NCBI GenBank assembly: GCA_964017155.1
Contig: OZ024863.1
Location: forward strand, 38,742,038-38,806,037
Origin: Oasisia sp. SBJ-2009
Taxonomy: Eukaryota > Annelida > Polychaeta > Sabellida > Siboglinidae
DNA: 64,000 bases
Direction: 5' to 3'
Position 1 is the first letter of the stretch, and each line of letters starts with the position of its first letter. The position numbers were made by a program, and so were the translations under genes. The notes under the pieces were generated by a model. The model saw only the letters and a program-made list of their open reading frames with translations. It ran no database searches and was not told where the DNA came from. Positions 36,886 to 62,376 of this stretch are shown here, piece by piece.

Positions 36886-37223
36886 TTCAATCAATTGTAA
36901 TCATCTTGCGCATATTTATGTTTTATAAACAGCGCGTCTTAGCAGACTGTTGAGGTCGAAAAGACAGCGCGGTCGGCATAAACAAACTGTTTATCGCTCA
37001 TTTCATATGCATAGCGCAGTAACATGCACCGCTGCGCTTGCGACGGGCACAAATCGTGCTGTCTTTTCGACCTCAAAAGTATGCCAAGACGCGCTGTTTA
37101 TAAAACATAAATATACGCAAGATGATTATAATTGATTGAATTAACAAAATCAAATATCAATTGTTGGCAAAAATACAGTTATAATGGCAAAATTGAGGTG
37201 GGTCCGACTTGTACATAAGTGCC
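36803..37223. mobile_element. palindromic MITE with 8-bp target duplication
   Basis: 421 bp bounded by GGCACTTATGTACAAGTC and its reverse complement, with inverted arms of about 165 bp or more at roughly 90 percent identity. The flanks are a perfect 8-bp duplication GAATTCCC (36,795-36,802 and 37,224-37,231). It lies inside the LINE coding sequence. Eight-base duplications are made by hAT, P and Merlin transposases; the ends do not settle which. Confidence 0.85.
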
Positions 37224-37363
37224 GAATTCCCTACCAGATGCAATAGTTAACATTTCTAAACCACAACATTTCAAACAAGCTTTAATACACGACTAAAAAC
37301 CCAACAGCATGCGCACTCAACCCTGACCGTTTGACTCCACCAGGAGTGTTGGCCAGTACACCT

Positions 37364-37464
37364 ACAAGACAAGACAAGACAAGACAAGACAAGACAAGAC
37401 AAGACAAGACAAGACAAGACAAGACAAGACAAGACAAGACAAGACAAGACAAGACAAGACAAGA
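37364..37464. repeat. (ACAAG)n tail of the LINE
   Basis: About 20 perfect pentanucleotide copies following the LINE 3' UTR; short-repeat 3' tails are usual in CR1/L2-like LINEs. Confidence 0.9.
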
Positions 37465-38458
37465 TAGAGACATCCGGAATAAACGCCGCGTTGACCCGGA
37501 AAAATCAGCGATATAAGTTTCAACGGACAAATGCACGGTATACATTGATGTCTGCGTACGTACCTGATCATTAGCGTTTGGGAGGAATGTCAACTTTTCA
37601 TAGCGTTAAAGTGTTTATCCTGTAGTAAAGAAGAAAATGCTAAATAATTTAGTAAACACAAAATCCTCCCGTCCTTCGGGTCAATCGCGCTCTCGTGTTT
37701 TAACCGGAAGTCTGAAACGCTAGTCGCCCTACCAAAAACTGTCGTATAAAAGTTATGGTCGCACGACTCTAAACAAATATGCGCACGACATCAATATAAA
37801 TTATTATTCATAATGACAATTGAACAGTTCAAGTATTCCATCTATTGAGAGTTGTGCACTTCCAGTTAACTGGCCTAAATTATTAGGGCCTTTTAAAAAC
37901 ATTTTACCATCTTTTTCGATGTGTATGCTATTTGGAATGTCATATTCTACATCACTCCCGGCCAGTTCTAAACAAACCGAAACAACCCAAAACTAACGTT
38001 TCGGGAACGTTACAGATTTAACCGTAACCAAAATCAAACGGTTCTAACCAAATACAAACGTTAATGTAACGTTTGCATATTATATATGCTATCTGATAAT
38101 CTGGGGCACACTTTTGAAGTCCAAAAATCGGTGCTGTGTCCTGTTCCGTCCCGCGCTGCAAAACAAGTTACTTCTAGTAGAAAACAAACCTAAAACTCGT
38201 AGGTCAAACATTTACAATAACTGCAGCTCTGTGTAATCACTACGTTGTCTTGTGTAATCACCAGTGCTCGGCGCGTAATCATCACATCGCCGCGTGTAAT
38301 CACCGCGTCTCCGTATTAAATTGTTATGTATTTACCAGCCATGCAGCAGAGACTTCAGCGTGAAGGCATTTGCCACATGTGAAAAGTATTCTCTCCTTCG
38401 TTATTTGGCAGCAGATCCGCACAGGACAGAAGTCGGATTATATAGATTATTGTTATTG

Positions 38459-38461
<3 letters not shown>
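37465..38461. other. intergenic, no recognised gene
   Basis: Unremarkable sequence, with a short string of TGTAATCAC-like repeats at 38,232-38,310. Confidence 0.5.

Positions 38462-38539
<78 letters not shown>
38462..38539. repeat. (TA)n microsatellite
   Basis: Uninterrupted TA run of about 39 units. Confidence 0.95.
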
Positions 38540-38541
<2 letters not shown>

Positions 38542-38733
38542 AATCCTTTGGTGTGTAGCGTTTACCACCGTCCACCGTGTTCCAACCGGCCGTAGGTTTT
38601 AAGTCGAATGAACAGGCATGGAAGTATTATATTTGCGCATACGTTTTCATGCACTCATTCTGGTCATACTAATGACAAATCAGCTTATACGCGTGGAATA
38701 ATTCACAGTTTATTATAAACGAAATCCTACATG

Positions 38734-40101
38734 CACGGGCGTCGATCGGTGGGGGACGGGGGGGACGCGTCCCCCCCCCCACTTTTCAGGGAGGGGGGAC
38801 AGCATAGGAATTGTCCCCCCCCCCACTTTTCAGTTCAGAAAAATTGCGAGGCATATATAGCCCGACTCAACACTCCTCTCTCTTAAATGCCGCTACATAG
38901 GTCTAGCTAGACAATAAACTCACGATATGAAGTTCAGCAAAGTTATTTATCGCAAATTAACACGAGGCAAACAAGTTTTGAGGCATGTTTTGCTATGTTT
39001 CGCCATAATCCGTGATAGTTATTTAAACAAACGTAATATTTTAATGTATTGAATGAAATTTTAGACAACTCTTCACAGTAGTCATCATAAGAGAGTTATA
39101 GAACAGCCCGTGGCATTTATACCAAAAAGGCTTTCTTATTTCCCTGCACATTGATGATTTTAAATTTGTCGCACAGAAAGGCCAATCGGAAAGTTTATAA
39201 CTACCGGAAAATGTAAGCCGCTGCCGGGCTCTATCAACTTTGTGTTGCTATTATTAATAGGCTCTAGCTTGGTTGCCAGCAGCCCGCAACGTGATCTAAG
39301 TCCAGTAAATATCCATCATGCCGGGCTCTGTCATTTTGCACCCTTTTTATATATAGCCATCAAGCACATAATAGATTATTACATTTTGTTTGCCCTGTCA
39401 CCCCTTGGATTGCAGCCTGGTAGCCCTGGTGGATATTTATATCGCCTACGGCGGAACCAGAGGATTTATGCACTTTGTGTAATTTGATCTCATTTTAGTG
39501 AGGGCAAATATCTTTGCTGCCAAAAGGTGGAATTGGGAAGTCCTACACAGGCACCCCTGTAAACTCTGCATCTTGTCACTCTATGAATCAGGAAAGCAGT
39601 GTTGGGTCCAAAGCATAGCTTTATGTAGAGGCCCGTTCACCCGTCATTTGGTCGGGTAAAAACGAATATGGACGGCTAGAAATATGGGTGGACGGGTATA
39701 AATATGGGTGGACGGAGTAAAAGGAGCAAAAAAAGTCTTCCAAAACCATAGATATCGTTAGTTAAGCCTTCCTTGAAAGTGAGTGTAAATGGTGTCATAT
39801 GTGTGTTTTTTAGCCCATTTCAGGTCACCAGGCCCATTTGAAAGTTTGTAAACTAGCTTAACAGTTAACATCCGTGTGTCCACCAAAACATGTTCAATAA
39901 TTTTATCCTGCATAAAGCCCTGGTCCAAAGTCTACCCCCAAATATTCAGTGATTGGGGTAGGCCATGGCCCCTCTTTAAATATATGTTGTCAACATAACT
40001 ATTATAAATAGCATAACATAAAGGCTTTTTTAGTTTTGAATTAGCACCAGACCAACAATGAATTATGTTTTATATTAAAAAAATACTTATGTGTATTTCA
40101 G

Positions 40102-40161
<60 letters not shown>

Positions 40162-40237
40162 GCATACATAATTATTTATATGTCTATATAAATTGGTCCC
40201 CCGTCCCCCCACTTTTAAAACCGGATCGACGCCCCTG
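38734..40237. mobile_element. non-autonomous hAT-like transposon
   Basis: 1,504 bp. The left end is CACGGGCGTCGATC and the right end, reverse complemented, is CAGGGGCGTCGATCC. Both are followed by G-rich (GGGGGACGGGG) inner parts. Perfect 8-bp flanks CCTACATG lie at 38,726-38,733 and 40,238-40,245. A CAGGG-type end with an 8-bp duplication is the hAT signature. No transposase frame is left; an AT microsatellite lies at 40,104-40,158. Confidence 0.8.
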
Positions 40238-41893
40238 CCTACATGGGATGTACACCTATGCAAGATCTTATGGACAATTGATATGCATGGCTATGACTGC
40301 TAAATAATAGGGCTATCTCCGGTTATAACTGTCAGAACGCTATGGCCAGGCGGCGCCAGCTTATTATATGCAGTACAATAAATTAATACACATCAACCAA
40401 TCGAACTATAACAGTTAAATGTCATAACATAATGATCAGACGACGGCGGTTTAAACAGCAGCCTATAATGTGTTTTAAGGGTGGACTCTGTTAGTCTATC
40501 TATACTATGATAAACGCATCAACGGATTAAAGACACCCAATCCACGCAATTGGTGGAAGGGTATGAAAGAACTGCTTGGATGTCAACAAACTAGCAGTGA
40601 CCCCCCTTTGCTTCACCTTGCCAATCAAGTGTGTGACGGTAATCTTCTGGAACTCAGCCAACAAATAAACAATTTCTTTAAATCAGTGAGTGATCACCTA
40701 TAGGTCCTAGCTACCTGCCCAGAGTACTGACAATGACTACCTTCAGCTTGAAATACCATGTGTGCCATCTAAATATATTATCCCAGTTGAGAAAGTGAAA
40801 AAGCAATTACGCAAACTATAGACACGAGTAAAGCTCCGGGCCCGGACTCTATACCAAACTGGGTCCTTAAAGAGTTCTCTGAATTGCTTGCCGGCCCAGT
40901 TGCCGCAATCTACAACAGCTCACTTCGAGAGGGGCATGTTCCACGTATCTGGCGTGCTGCATACGTCAGCCCCCTTCCGAAAAAGAAACCGCCAGAACAT
41001 ATCGAAACGGACCTTAGACCAATCTCTTTGACTGCTGTGCTCTGTAAACAAATGGAAGAGTTCGTTGTTAAATGGGTCTGGAACATCGTTCAAGACATAG
41101 TTGACCCAAACCAATACGGCTCCGTAAATTTTAAGAAGTCATCCACTACTCATGCCCTTGTTGACCTGTTACATCAGTGTTATACAAGCACAGATGCATC
41201 GAAACAGTATGCCAGTATATACTACTGCTTGACTTCTCTAAGGCATTTGACCTAATCAGTCATGACATTCTTCTTCAAAAACTTGCAAGTTAAAATGTTG
41301 GCCTCCCGAATATTTTAATGAAGTGGATCGCCAGTTTCCTTACCGAAAGAACCCAACAAGTTAAGCTGTGCAACACACAATCCGATTGGAATTACATCCA
41401 CGGAGGAGTGCCACAAGGCACAAAGCTAGGCCCGGTACTTTTCGTCCTCATGATAAATGATCTACAAACAAAGTGCGACTCCTACAAATATGTTGACGAC
41501 ACGTGCATCGTCTATACTCCAGGAAGCAGCCGATGCAGCATATCTGTGGACAATCCAAAACGACACGAAAATCAACAAAAGTAAGACAAGAGAGCTTAAT
41601 TTGTTGTTGTTGATTTCTCTAAAACAAGGACAAACTTCCCAACCATACGTATCGACGGAACAGACACTCAGCGAGTAACCGAGACGAAGATACTTGGCAT
41701 TACCATCACCAGCAACCTGGCATGGGACGTACACGTTGATGAAATAACACGAAAAGCAGGCAAGAGGCTGTTTCTACTGCTACGCACAACTCAAACGATC
41801 AGGCATTCCCGTCGAAGACCTTCTGACGGTATATACAACGGTGGTCCGGCCTACTCTGGAATATGCATGTCCAGCATGGTCGACCTCACTCAC

Positions 41894-44450
41894 ATTATAA
41901 TAATAATAATAATAGTAACTTCTTTTGCGCCAATATCCTCGAAAATCAAGCTCAGTGGCGCGACAAAACCAGGGGATTAATCAATCTCATAATCGAAAGC
42001 AATGCGTGAGTCGTCAACGGATGGATGGAAAAGCTAGGAGGCTAAGGAGGATAGGCAGCATTAAAGAGATAGGTTTTTAGATGTCGGCGGAATGAAACTA
42101 TATTACCTTGTGATTTAACACTGGCAGGAAGCGAATTCCACACCGCTGGTGCGGCAACCGAGAAAGCTCGGGTCCCGGCTTTCGTTTTCACCCGAGGGAT
42201 GTGAAGAGGGTTACTACTGGTTGAGCGTAGCTGTCTGGAATTTCTTGTTGGAGTTAGCATTGAATTTAGATATGCTGGTTGTGTAGATGAGAGTGCTTGA
42301 TAGGCTATTGTACACATTTTGAAAATGATGCGATAGTGCACAGGTAGCCAATGCAGTGATTTTAGAAGCGGCACTGAGCGAGAAAAACGTGGAGAACGCG
42401 TGACTACCCTTGCTAAACAATTTTGGACACGCTGAAGTTTGGCTATGTCCTTGTTTGCGGTATTGTAAAGGAGGGAATTGCAGTAGTCGAGTCTGCTGCT
42501 TACTAGAGCTGTGGCGATGGTTTTAGCAACGGAAAGTGATAAAAACCGGCGGATACGGCGAAGATCACGGATATGGTAAAAACAGCAACGGCATGTTTTC
42601 GAGATATGTTTTTTGAAATTGAAGTTTTCATCAAACGTTACTCCGAGATTTAAAACTGAGGTGGCTGGTGTGATACTCTGACTCAGAATATGTGTCGGGA
42701 AAAAGCCATTGAGTTTTGCCCGCTGCGTTGAGGTACCAATGATGAGAAATTCAGTCTTATCTGCATTTAGTTTTAATTTACTATTTTTCATCCAGAGGGA
42801 GACATCTTGGAGACAATCCCTGAGCTGGTTTAGGGAGCGACAAGTATCTGGTGTGGTCAGAGAAACATAGATTTGTGTGTCATCTGCATAAAGGTGATGA
42901 TCCAGGTTATGACTCTGGATAACTGAGCTTAATGGTGTTGTGTACAGAGTGAAAAGCAACGGACCCAAAACAGAACCCTGGGGGACACCACAAGAGGTGG
43001 GCAGCATGCCTGAGAAGCAGTTACCTATTTTAATGGCTTGCCGTCTGTCAGTAAGGTATGAAGTAAACCAGCTCAAGGCTGTGCCAGATATCCCATACCA
43101 CGTTGATAAGCGTGTAATGAGAATGTCGTGGTCAATGGTGTCGAAAGCGGCGGATAGGTCAAGCAGGGTCAGTGCAGTAACATTGCCATTATCAATGTTA
43201 AGGTTTATGTCATTGTGTACTTTTAAAAGAGCAGTTTCTGTTGAGTGAAATTGTTTGTACGCAGACTGTGATGCATTGGTTAAACCATTTATGTTGATGT
43301 GAGAAGTAAGTCGATTTGCAACAACCTTTTCGAGTATTTTGGAAATGAAGCTAAGGTTAGAAATAGGCCTGTAGCTGTTTAGATCTTCTTTTGACAGAGT
43401 TGTCTTCTTAAGAATTGGATTTACATGTGCACATTTAAAGTCTTCAGGGAATAAGCCGGAGCAGAGTGATGCATTTATTATATCTGTTATTGGTTTAATT
43501 AAAACGTCAAGGCATGCTTTCAGTAGTATGGTCGGAAGTGGGTCAAGATCACAAGATTTATTTGGGGATGACATGATTATTTTTTTCACTTCAGTAGTTG
43601 TGGCTGGTTCAAACGATGTGAGTTTAGAATTTAGTTGTGGAGAGTCGGCATTTATAGTGTCTGAGGTGTGATCTGTGAAGGCTGAATGTATCAGGCTGAT
43701 TTTGTCTTTAAAATGACTTGAGAAAGAGTTACACAGTGACTTGATTGATGCATGGGTTGGTAGAGAAGGAGCAGGCCGCCTGTGTAAAATCTGATTGATG
43801 CATTTCCATAGTTGTTTTGGTGTAGCGGAGTTATTTGCGACCATGTTTTCGTAATAATACGACTTTGCTTTTGACATTTGTTGGTTACATAGATGACATT
43901 GCCGTGTGTAGCGTGACCTGTCTAAGGATGACCGAGATTTACGCCAAACACGTTCCAGATAGCGACGGCGCCGTTTAGATTGGATTATTTCCGGGGTCAT
44001 CCAAGGAGCTGGCGGCTTTTGTGACACAGATTTGGATTTAGCGGGTGCATGTTTGTCAAGCAATGTCTTCAGTATTTGACGGTACTGTTTGTATAGGTCT
44101 GATACATGTTCTTTAGGATGTGTGACAAGGTCGGATGTAATTATATCAGTCATAAATGATGCAATGTTGATACTGTGAATGGCTCTGTAGGACATGTTGT
44201 GTTTGGACACGGCTGGGGCTAAAGGAACTTTAAGATCTGCAATTACTGTGTTATGGTCCGATAAGCCATCTACAACTGTGGGTGTCTGAATGTTTTTACA
44301 AGAGGAACGAGTTATCAAGATGTCAAGCCAATGTCCATGTATGTGTGTTGGGAAATTGACATGTTGTTTTGTGTCAAATGATGCCATTGACTCTCCAAAG
44401 TGATATGCCGAAGCATTAGCGAATGCACAGCTGACTTCTCTGAAACAAAG
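41894..44450 (-). mobile_element. L2-type LINE inserted in antisense, near-intact ORF
   Basis: The minus-strand frame (stop at 42,042, open to 44,546) covers the end of an endonuclease (QHVNFPTHIHGHWLDILITR, then GLSDHNTVIADL with the catalytic SDH), RT (NSYRPISNLSFISKILEKVV, LLDLSAAFDTIDHDILI, CGVPQGSVLGPLLFTLYTTP, YADDTQIYV) and the conserved C-terminus (LHWLPVHYRIIFKM ... VWNSLPASVK ... FRRHLKTYLF). The first 35 or so codons of the frame are host sequence. The element is 5'-truncated in the endonuclease; an ATT-type 3' tail lies at 41,894-41,912. The RT is free of stops, so the insertion is fairly recent. Confidence 0.85.
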
Positions 44451-45009
44451 ACGTGCGCAGTTATGTGAACATTTCTTCACACAAATTGAAGAGCCGCAGC
44501 ACAAACTGCATAAACTTCTACCAAAACCAAGAACTGCAACATACAATACAAGATGCCGTACTCGATATCCTTATCCCAGAGTCAAAATCAACAGGACCAA
44601 CAACTGTTTCATTAACTGGTGCCTTTTCAACCAAAATAACTCAAAGTGACACTTAGCAAACTTTCGTGAATGCTGATATAGATGGAAATGTGTAAAATAT
44701 TGTAAAACTTTAATTTATTCCTTAGATCTATTTATTTTAATGTTTTAATGTATTTATTAAAATATTTTATTAAAGTATTTTGATAAGTTTAGTAAAAAAA
44801 TCACAGAAAATATGTTTTAATGTCTTAACCTGTTTAAATTACCTTCATAGATGCATTTAAAATAAATTATTCTCTACTTCCTTTATTAATTTTATATTTA
44901 TGTTAATGTTTTAAATTATATATTATTTCAATCTATTTTAACAAATATATTTTGCATGTTTTATGTACCTATTTCAATCTGTATTGATTGCACAGAGAAT
45001 GAAATAAAC

Positions 45010-45176
<167 letters not shown>

Positions 45177-45327
45177 TATTATCTTAATTTAAGCAGGGCC
45201 CTATAAGCCTATAGACCGCAGCCAGTGATCCCACGGTTCGCCCCGATTATCCCAAACGTTAGCCACTCACGTACAATGCATGTAAAACACCTAATGTAAA
45301 TGTTGTCAAAAATACCTTCAACCTAAC

Positions 45328-45390
45328 GTACCCTAACCCTAACGGAAACCATAACCCTAAACGTAATTATAACCCTAACCCGAAATTAAC
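45328..45390. repeat. short degenerate CCCTAA tract
   Basis: Contains TACCCTAACCCTAAC, ATAACCCTAAAC and ATAACCCTAACCC, resembling the animal telomere hexamer but too short and degenerate to call an interstitial telomere firmly. Confidence 0.5.
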
Positions 45391-45873
45391 GTACCCTATT
45401 CCACGTAAGAACAATTAAAAATGGGCATTTGTACGTGATCTCGAGTGGTTAGCAAGTAGCCATTGTCAATGTACAATGAAACCTTAGCAACTGCTATGTT
45501 GCGTGCCTGTGTTGATGTATCGATACAGGATGTATTGATGCGATTTAGCCGCTCATGTTAGACAATACGTGCAGACATTCCCAAATAAAAAATTCATTCC
45601 CATAGGTAAAATTAATGGTTAGCAAAATTAGTAGGCCCTACCACGATTTGATTTGTAGCGTCTAGCATGCAGTGGAGGAGTTGTTTGCAATCAACTAGCA
45701 ATTGCTTATGAGAACACCGTCCGAGAAGATCGGTTTCAGAAGTTTTACAGTGTTCGAAAAGTTATTTTGTTTAGGGCTATGATGTCTAGCAAATATTGTG
45801 TAGGCTTCTAAATATTCGATACGGTAAAACGCGATTTCTCGTGATCACGAGGTTTCGCCAAACAACAACAAAC
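45391..45873 (+). promoter_or_regulatory. 5' flank and presumed promoter of ANKRD13C
   Basis: About 480 bp between the repeat tract and the start codon, without a coding frame. It must contain the 5' UTR and core promoter, but no TATA box or initiator can be assigned from sequence alone. Confidence 0.4.
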
Positions 45874-57721
<11,848 letters not shown>

Positions 57722-60640
57722 CATTTCGTCGAACCCACCCTCATCCACGTTCTCTCCAGCGCCCGCCATCTCGAGGAGTCGTCCGTAGGGCTGGATGTCC
57801 CTCTGAGCAATCTTGGTGCGTCCAGCGCAGAAATGACACTGATATTCTGATTATTGCGAGGGTAATTCTACTGGGTAGCACAGTTGTGTTAAACCCCACA
57901 AGGGGACAGTGTGTGATAATTGTACAGAAGATGTCTATTGATGTTACTTGTTATTTACTGCAGAATGGACGTCGAAAATTCAGTATCAGTTTGTGTGTGG
58001 TTCAGGCAGTCAGTTGGTTCAATCTGAAGTGTATGAATCTCAGCCACACAGACATGTTTTCGTGGTTAAAAACCGACTTCTGTATAAAGGTTTTTCATTG
58101 GTAAACTGGGTTGTTGCATTATTCTGAAAAAGTATTGCCATGTCAGGCAACTATCAGGTTAATAAATAGGATGTGTTTAATCCGATGTTTTGTGTAACTT
58201 AAAAAAAATTCAGTTTCCTCTACTAGTAGGGAATTTATTTTCTTGTAAGAAATACAAGAAAATATAATTGATCAATGAATTTTACTTTTGAAATGAATCC
58301 ATAATGGATACGAGATATATATCCTTATTGGTTCGGAAGTTCTTATGATATGCAGATTCGGCCAAGCAATGAGTCTCTTCTGTACAAATATTTATTAACT
58401 TACGCATCGTTGTCTAATGGAAAGTGTATGGTGCTACCATAGACAGAAATGCAGTAAATAAAACACAACATTTTAAAACAACCAACTGACGAACAGGTTG
58501 AATAAAAGTTGTCAGGAACATCAAATGTCCATTTACATATACGTGTGTGTATTAATTTCAGAACGATAATGATACTTTTAAATGTTTGTTGTATTTGGAT
58601 GTTATTATTTTATTCTAATGTTTGGGATTTTGCCCAAATTATTTATTATAATGTTGAGATCAAATCAGAACATTATTGTTATTATGTATGGCAGATCTGG
58701 TGCGAGATGCAGATAATGAAAAAATTGTATTTCTTTTACAACAACATTTAATGAAGTTAAAATATTAAGTGCCATGTTTATTTACAATGTTTTTGTTTTA
58801 TGGTGGGTAAAGTTGTGCATGGTCTATTGTTGATAGACAGATGTCATAATGGCATTCTATGCTCAGTAGATGAACAGTTTTGTAGTTCATTGTAATTTAT
58901 GATCTTTGTTAAATTATTATGCTAATTTGGTGATAGTAAGTTATGACTATATCTGGTAAAGGGTGGTGTAAAATGGTGTTCGTTTGGGAATTGCATCACA
59001 CCACATTGTGCATGTATGCTCATGGGGATGTAAAAAAAATATTTGATGTAAGAAATTTCTGTATTTATTGTTTCCCCATGCAACAAGTACATTTTACTTT
59101 TATAACGGTTCATAATCACTTGGGGTTTTGAATATTTGGTCATTTTTGTGACCAGTATAGCTTGACATGCATGCTACATTTTGATTTGTTAAAATTGCAT
59201 CAATAAAAATGTTCATGTCTAAGTTAAAAAATTATTTATTTGGACAATTTTACATCTAGAAAATGATATATAAAATAAAAATTATTAATTATGTAAACAC
59301 ATTTACAGAGAACTATCTTTAAGTGTGCAAAAAATGGTTTTGAAGTCTAGAACCTTCAGGTGAACATGTAAATCTTTGAGCAGTTAGAGCACAATTTCTT
59401 ATAACTGCTTCTCAGCATGTATTACAATATATTGTGAAACTGTGCCCACATATAAAGTGACACCTTGTCATATTGGAAGGCATTTTTTACACAATACCAG
59501 AAACCATAGTGGCAGATGGTGTAATAGGGGTCATTAGTTGTGGAGATCCATGTAAAGTTGTTTGGCCTACTATCCCGTGGTTGTTTTTGTCAGTTTGTAC
59601 ACTTGTGATTTAGTTAAGCTGTTGTTTTCAAACTGCACGAACAGCAATCTTCTTTTGCACGTAAGAACTCTCACTTGTTTATGTATTGCCCATGGCTGCT
59701 GCTGTGTGGTGAAGACAGGGTTGCATGTCTGCCAACACTCTGTACTGTACAGGCACATTAAAGTTACGTGCTATATATTTTATATTTCACAAGTGTAGTA
59801 CTGTTTTCCCAAGGCTGTGTATTCATAATTTTTAAATATAGTGTTCTTAAAACTAGGTAAATATATTGAAAACATATTGCCCATCAGATGTAATTAGTTA
59901 GCATGAAACAGTGTTAGCAGAATGATCTAATGTTAAATAAACTTATTCAGATTCTAGAAATGCTCTGTTGACAATATTCAAGCTCGCGTGGATTAACTGA
60001 AACTTCCTATGATGTTGGGTGAATCTACGTGCTTCCATTTTCAAGATAATCGATTCGTTGAAATTATGGTTAATTGTTTGTGCCTATCCCTCCACTCATG
60101 CGAAAGTCCCGCCCACGGGAATAATTATCCTTTAAAAGTAGGTTTGCGTTTGTCTTCCAAGCCCCACGGATGATCATTTGCTAGTCTGAAGGGAAGTTTT
60201 TGGTGAGTCTGCCAGGATTGCTGTTGGACATCACAAGGGTTTTTGGTGAGGTAACTCGTGCACGAGGTTAATTGTATGATGTAATCATTACTTATGCTCT
60301 ACCTCTTTTACATATGTTTAGCCATATCACAAGCTACATATTATATATGTAATTTATTATTAATATTGTACCTGTTCTATGCTGTGTGCAACACCACCTG
60401 TGTATGGAGGATAATTTCACTAAATATATGATGGAACTTGAGTCCATATTTACAACTAGAATGCAATTTCTGGGAGGTAAATGTAAGTACAAAGATCTCA
60501 TTGGCTTTGGCTATGCAAGAAAACCAGCAGTTTGGGAGCTCTTAAAAATGACTAGGCAATGAATGATACATACTGAACAACTTCCCAGTGACAATGAAGC
60601 ATATTGCACAAGTAGTGTACTTGGGAGGGGCATAGCCCTT
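57722..60640 (+). other. ANKRD13C 3' UTR and intergenic region
   Basis: AT-rich with no coding frame of note. Poly(A) signal candidates AATAAA lie at 58,161-58,166, 58,501-58,506 and 59,202-59,207; which is used cannot be told. Confidence 0.5.
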
Positions 60641-60649
60641 CACTTTGGC

Positions 60650-60713
60650 TTTGGAAATTTTTCTAAAATTATGCAAAATATATATTTTGCATAATTTTAG
60701 AGAAATTTCCAAA
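60650..60713. repeat. 32-bp near-perfect palindrome without loop
   Basis: Arms 60,650-60,681 and 60,682-60,713 are reverse complements with one mismatch pair, centred in ATATAT. Confidence 0.95.
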
Positions 60714-61960
60714 ACGAATACAGCAAGACCAAATTGCAAGGCAGACAATCATATGGCTATCCATGCATAGTAATATAAACACATTCAAATGGTGTTTACG
60801 AAAACAAATCCTCTATTACTTAATTACACATAATGTTGTACAAATAGCTACAGATCTGCACTGAAATCTGTTGTATTGATGTGTAGCGTATTTAGTTTGT
60901 ACAAAGTGGAAATTCCTATAGTAATATTACTCGTATAGGAATATACACCATTGGTGATGGAACTTGTCGGATATGGGGAGAGCCAAATGTGGTGGCTTTG
61001 AGCATATTAGGGGGAGGAGACAAGGGTGTTATAGGCCACAGACACGAACAATCTAGTGATGCACATATGGTGTGGGTAGAGGTATTGGCTGTGATGAAAT
61101 CAAAGCATCTGGTGTTGCAAAATGATGCTATAGGTACTTGGATAAGCGATCTGTAATATATTGGTAATTGTCTAGTATTTATGTACATTGCCCGACTGTC
61201 ATTGTAGTCCATGTGGTACTTATTTGTATATTATCTGCATCGCACAAATATCATATTCAGTGTTACTTGCACATACACTGTATTGTAATTGTTTACATCA
61301 AAAGCAACAGTTGTAATTGTGATTATATTGTCTAATGACAGTAATTATTTCAGCTCAGATTATTATTACACAATCCACATTATTATAAAGATACTGGTTA
61401 TTGCGCCATAGTCTACTGTACTTTGGTATTGTGTAGTATAACTACTAGAAAACATACTAAAATGTTCATATGTGAGCAGATTCGAGATGAGAAAATCAAC
61501 AGATATTGTACGAGTTATCAAAACTGGTTATGCAACTCTTTGCATATCTGATTAATAAAGTACTCGTGGGAGGCCAATAATAACAGCGACTGTATCTACT
61601 GGCCATGGTAGGCTGGTGGTGTATTGTAACTGCAGCAATCGAAGCACAACACTTGTTCTGCCATCATGTATATATCAATGTGTGTATCTGCATATAAATA
61701 AAACACATCACTCGTCATGAAAGTGGTAATGTTCTTTAAGTAGAAATTATGTACCATGTAAATTATGTTACCACTTCAACAGTGGTTAAAATGTGTGTTC
61801 AACTGCATTAATACTCCATTGCTGCACAGTGTACAGATAGACTGGTGTAAGTAACTACACTAATGGTGGATGATACAGGGTGGTAATAGAAAGTTTGTCG
61901 ATATTAACTTCTTACGACGTATCCCATTCAGATTAAGATAGGAAATATTGCTAAATAGAC
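60714..61960. other. intergenic, no recognised gene
   Basis: AT-rich sequence between the two convergent genes; no conserved frame or repeat family recognised. Confidence 0.55.
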
Positions 61961-61966
61961 TTTATT
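61961..61966 (-). terminator. candidate poly(A) signal of the SCP2-domain gene
   Basis: Plus TTTATT reads AATAAA on minus, about 315 bases after the stop codon. Confidence 0.45.
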
Positions 61967-62280
61967 CTGTCAAATTACAAATTGTAGCCGTGAGAAATCC
62001 TCAATTTCAAACTCATCTTATCACAGAATTTTATTACGTCTTTAGTATGTGTCATACAAACAGGAATGTTATTCATGTAGTATGGACACTTCCATTACAT
62101 TCATACAAGACATACAACTGTTTAAACATAATAATTCTTAGCAAAAACAAACAATCTGTATTTAAAATATAACAAGGTAAAATTAGCTATCAAGGCTATT
62201 GTTAAATAACAACAATTGGTTAAAATATGCCATGCATGGGTTGATATTTAACCTTTCGTTACACAGCGTATATAAATTAG

Positions 62281-62376
62281 TTATAGTTTGGATTGTCCTG
62301 ATTTCAATTTCAGTTCGTTGAGCTTCATTGCCAGGCCTACGTTGCCACTCAACTTGAGTTTACCCTGCATGAAAGC
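62281..62376 (-). CDS. SCP2-domain gene terminal exon
   Basis: Codes AFMQGKLKLSGNVGLAMKLN, then ELKLKSGQSKL and TAA. Acceptor TTGTTGCAG. Confidence 0.92.
   Translation of the reverse strand, partial: AFMQGKLKLSGNVGLAMKLNELKLKSGQSKL

Noticed and set aside
40920..41114. Minus-strand ORF over the outer LINE
   Set aside because: Antisense shadow of the plus-strand RT fragment.
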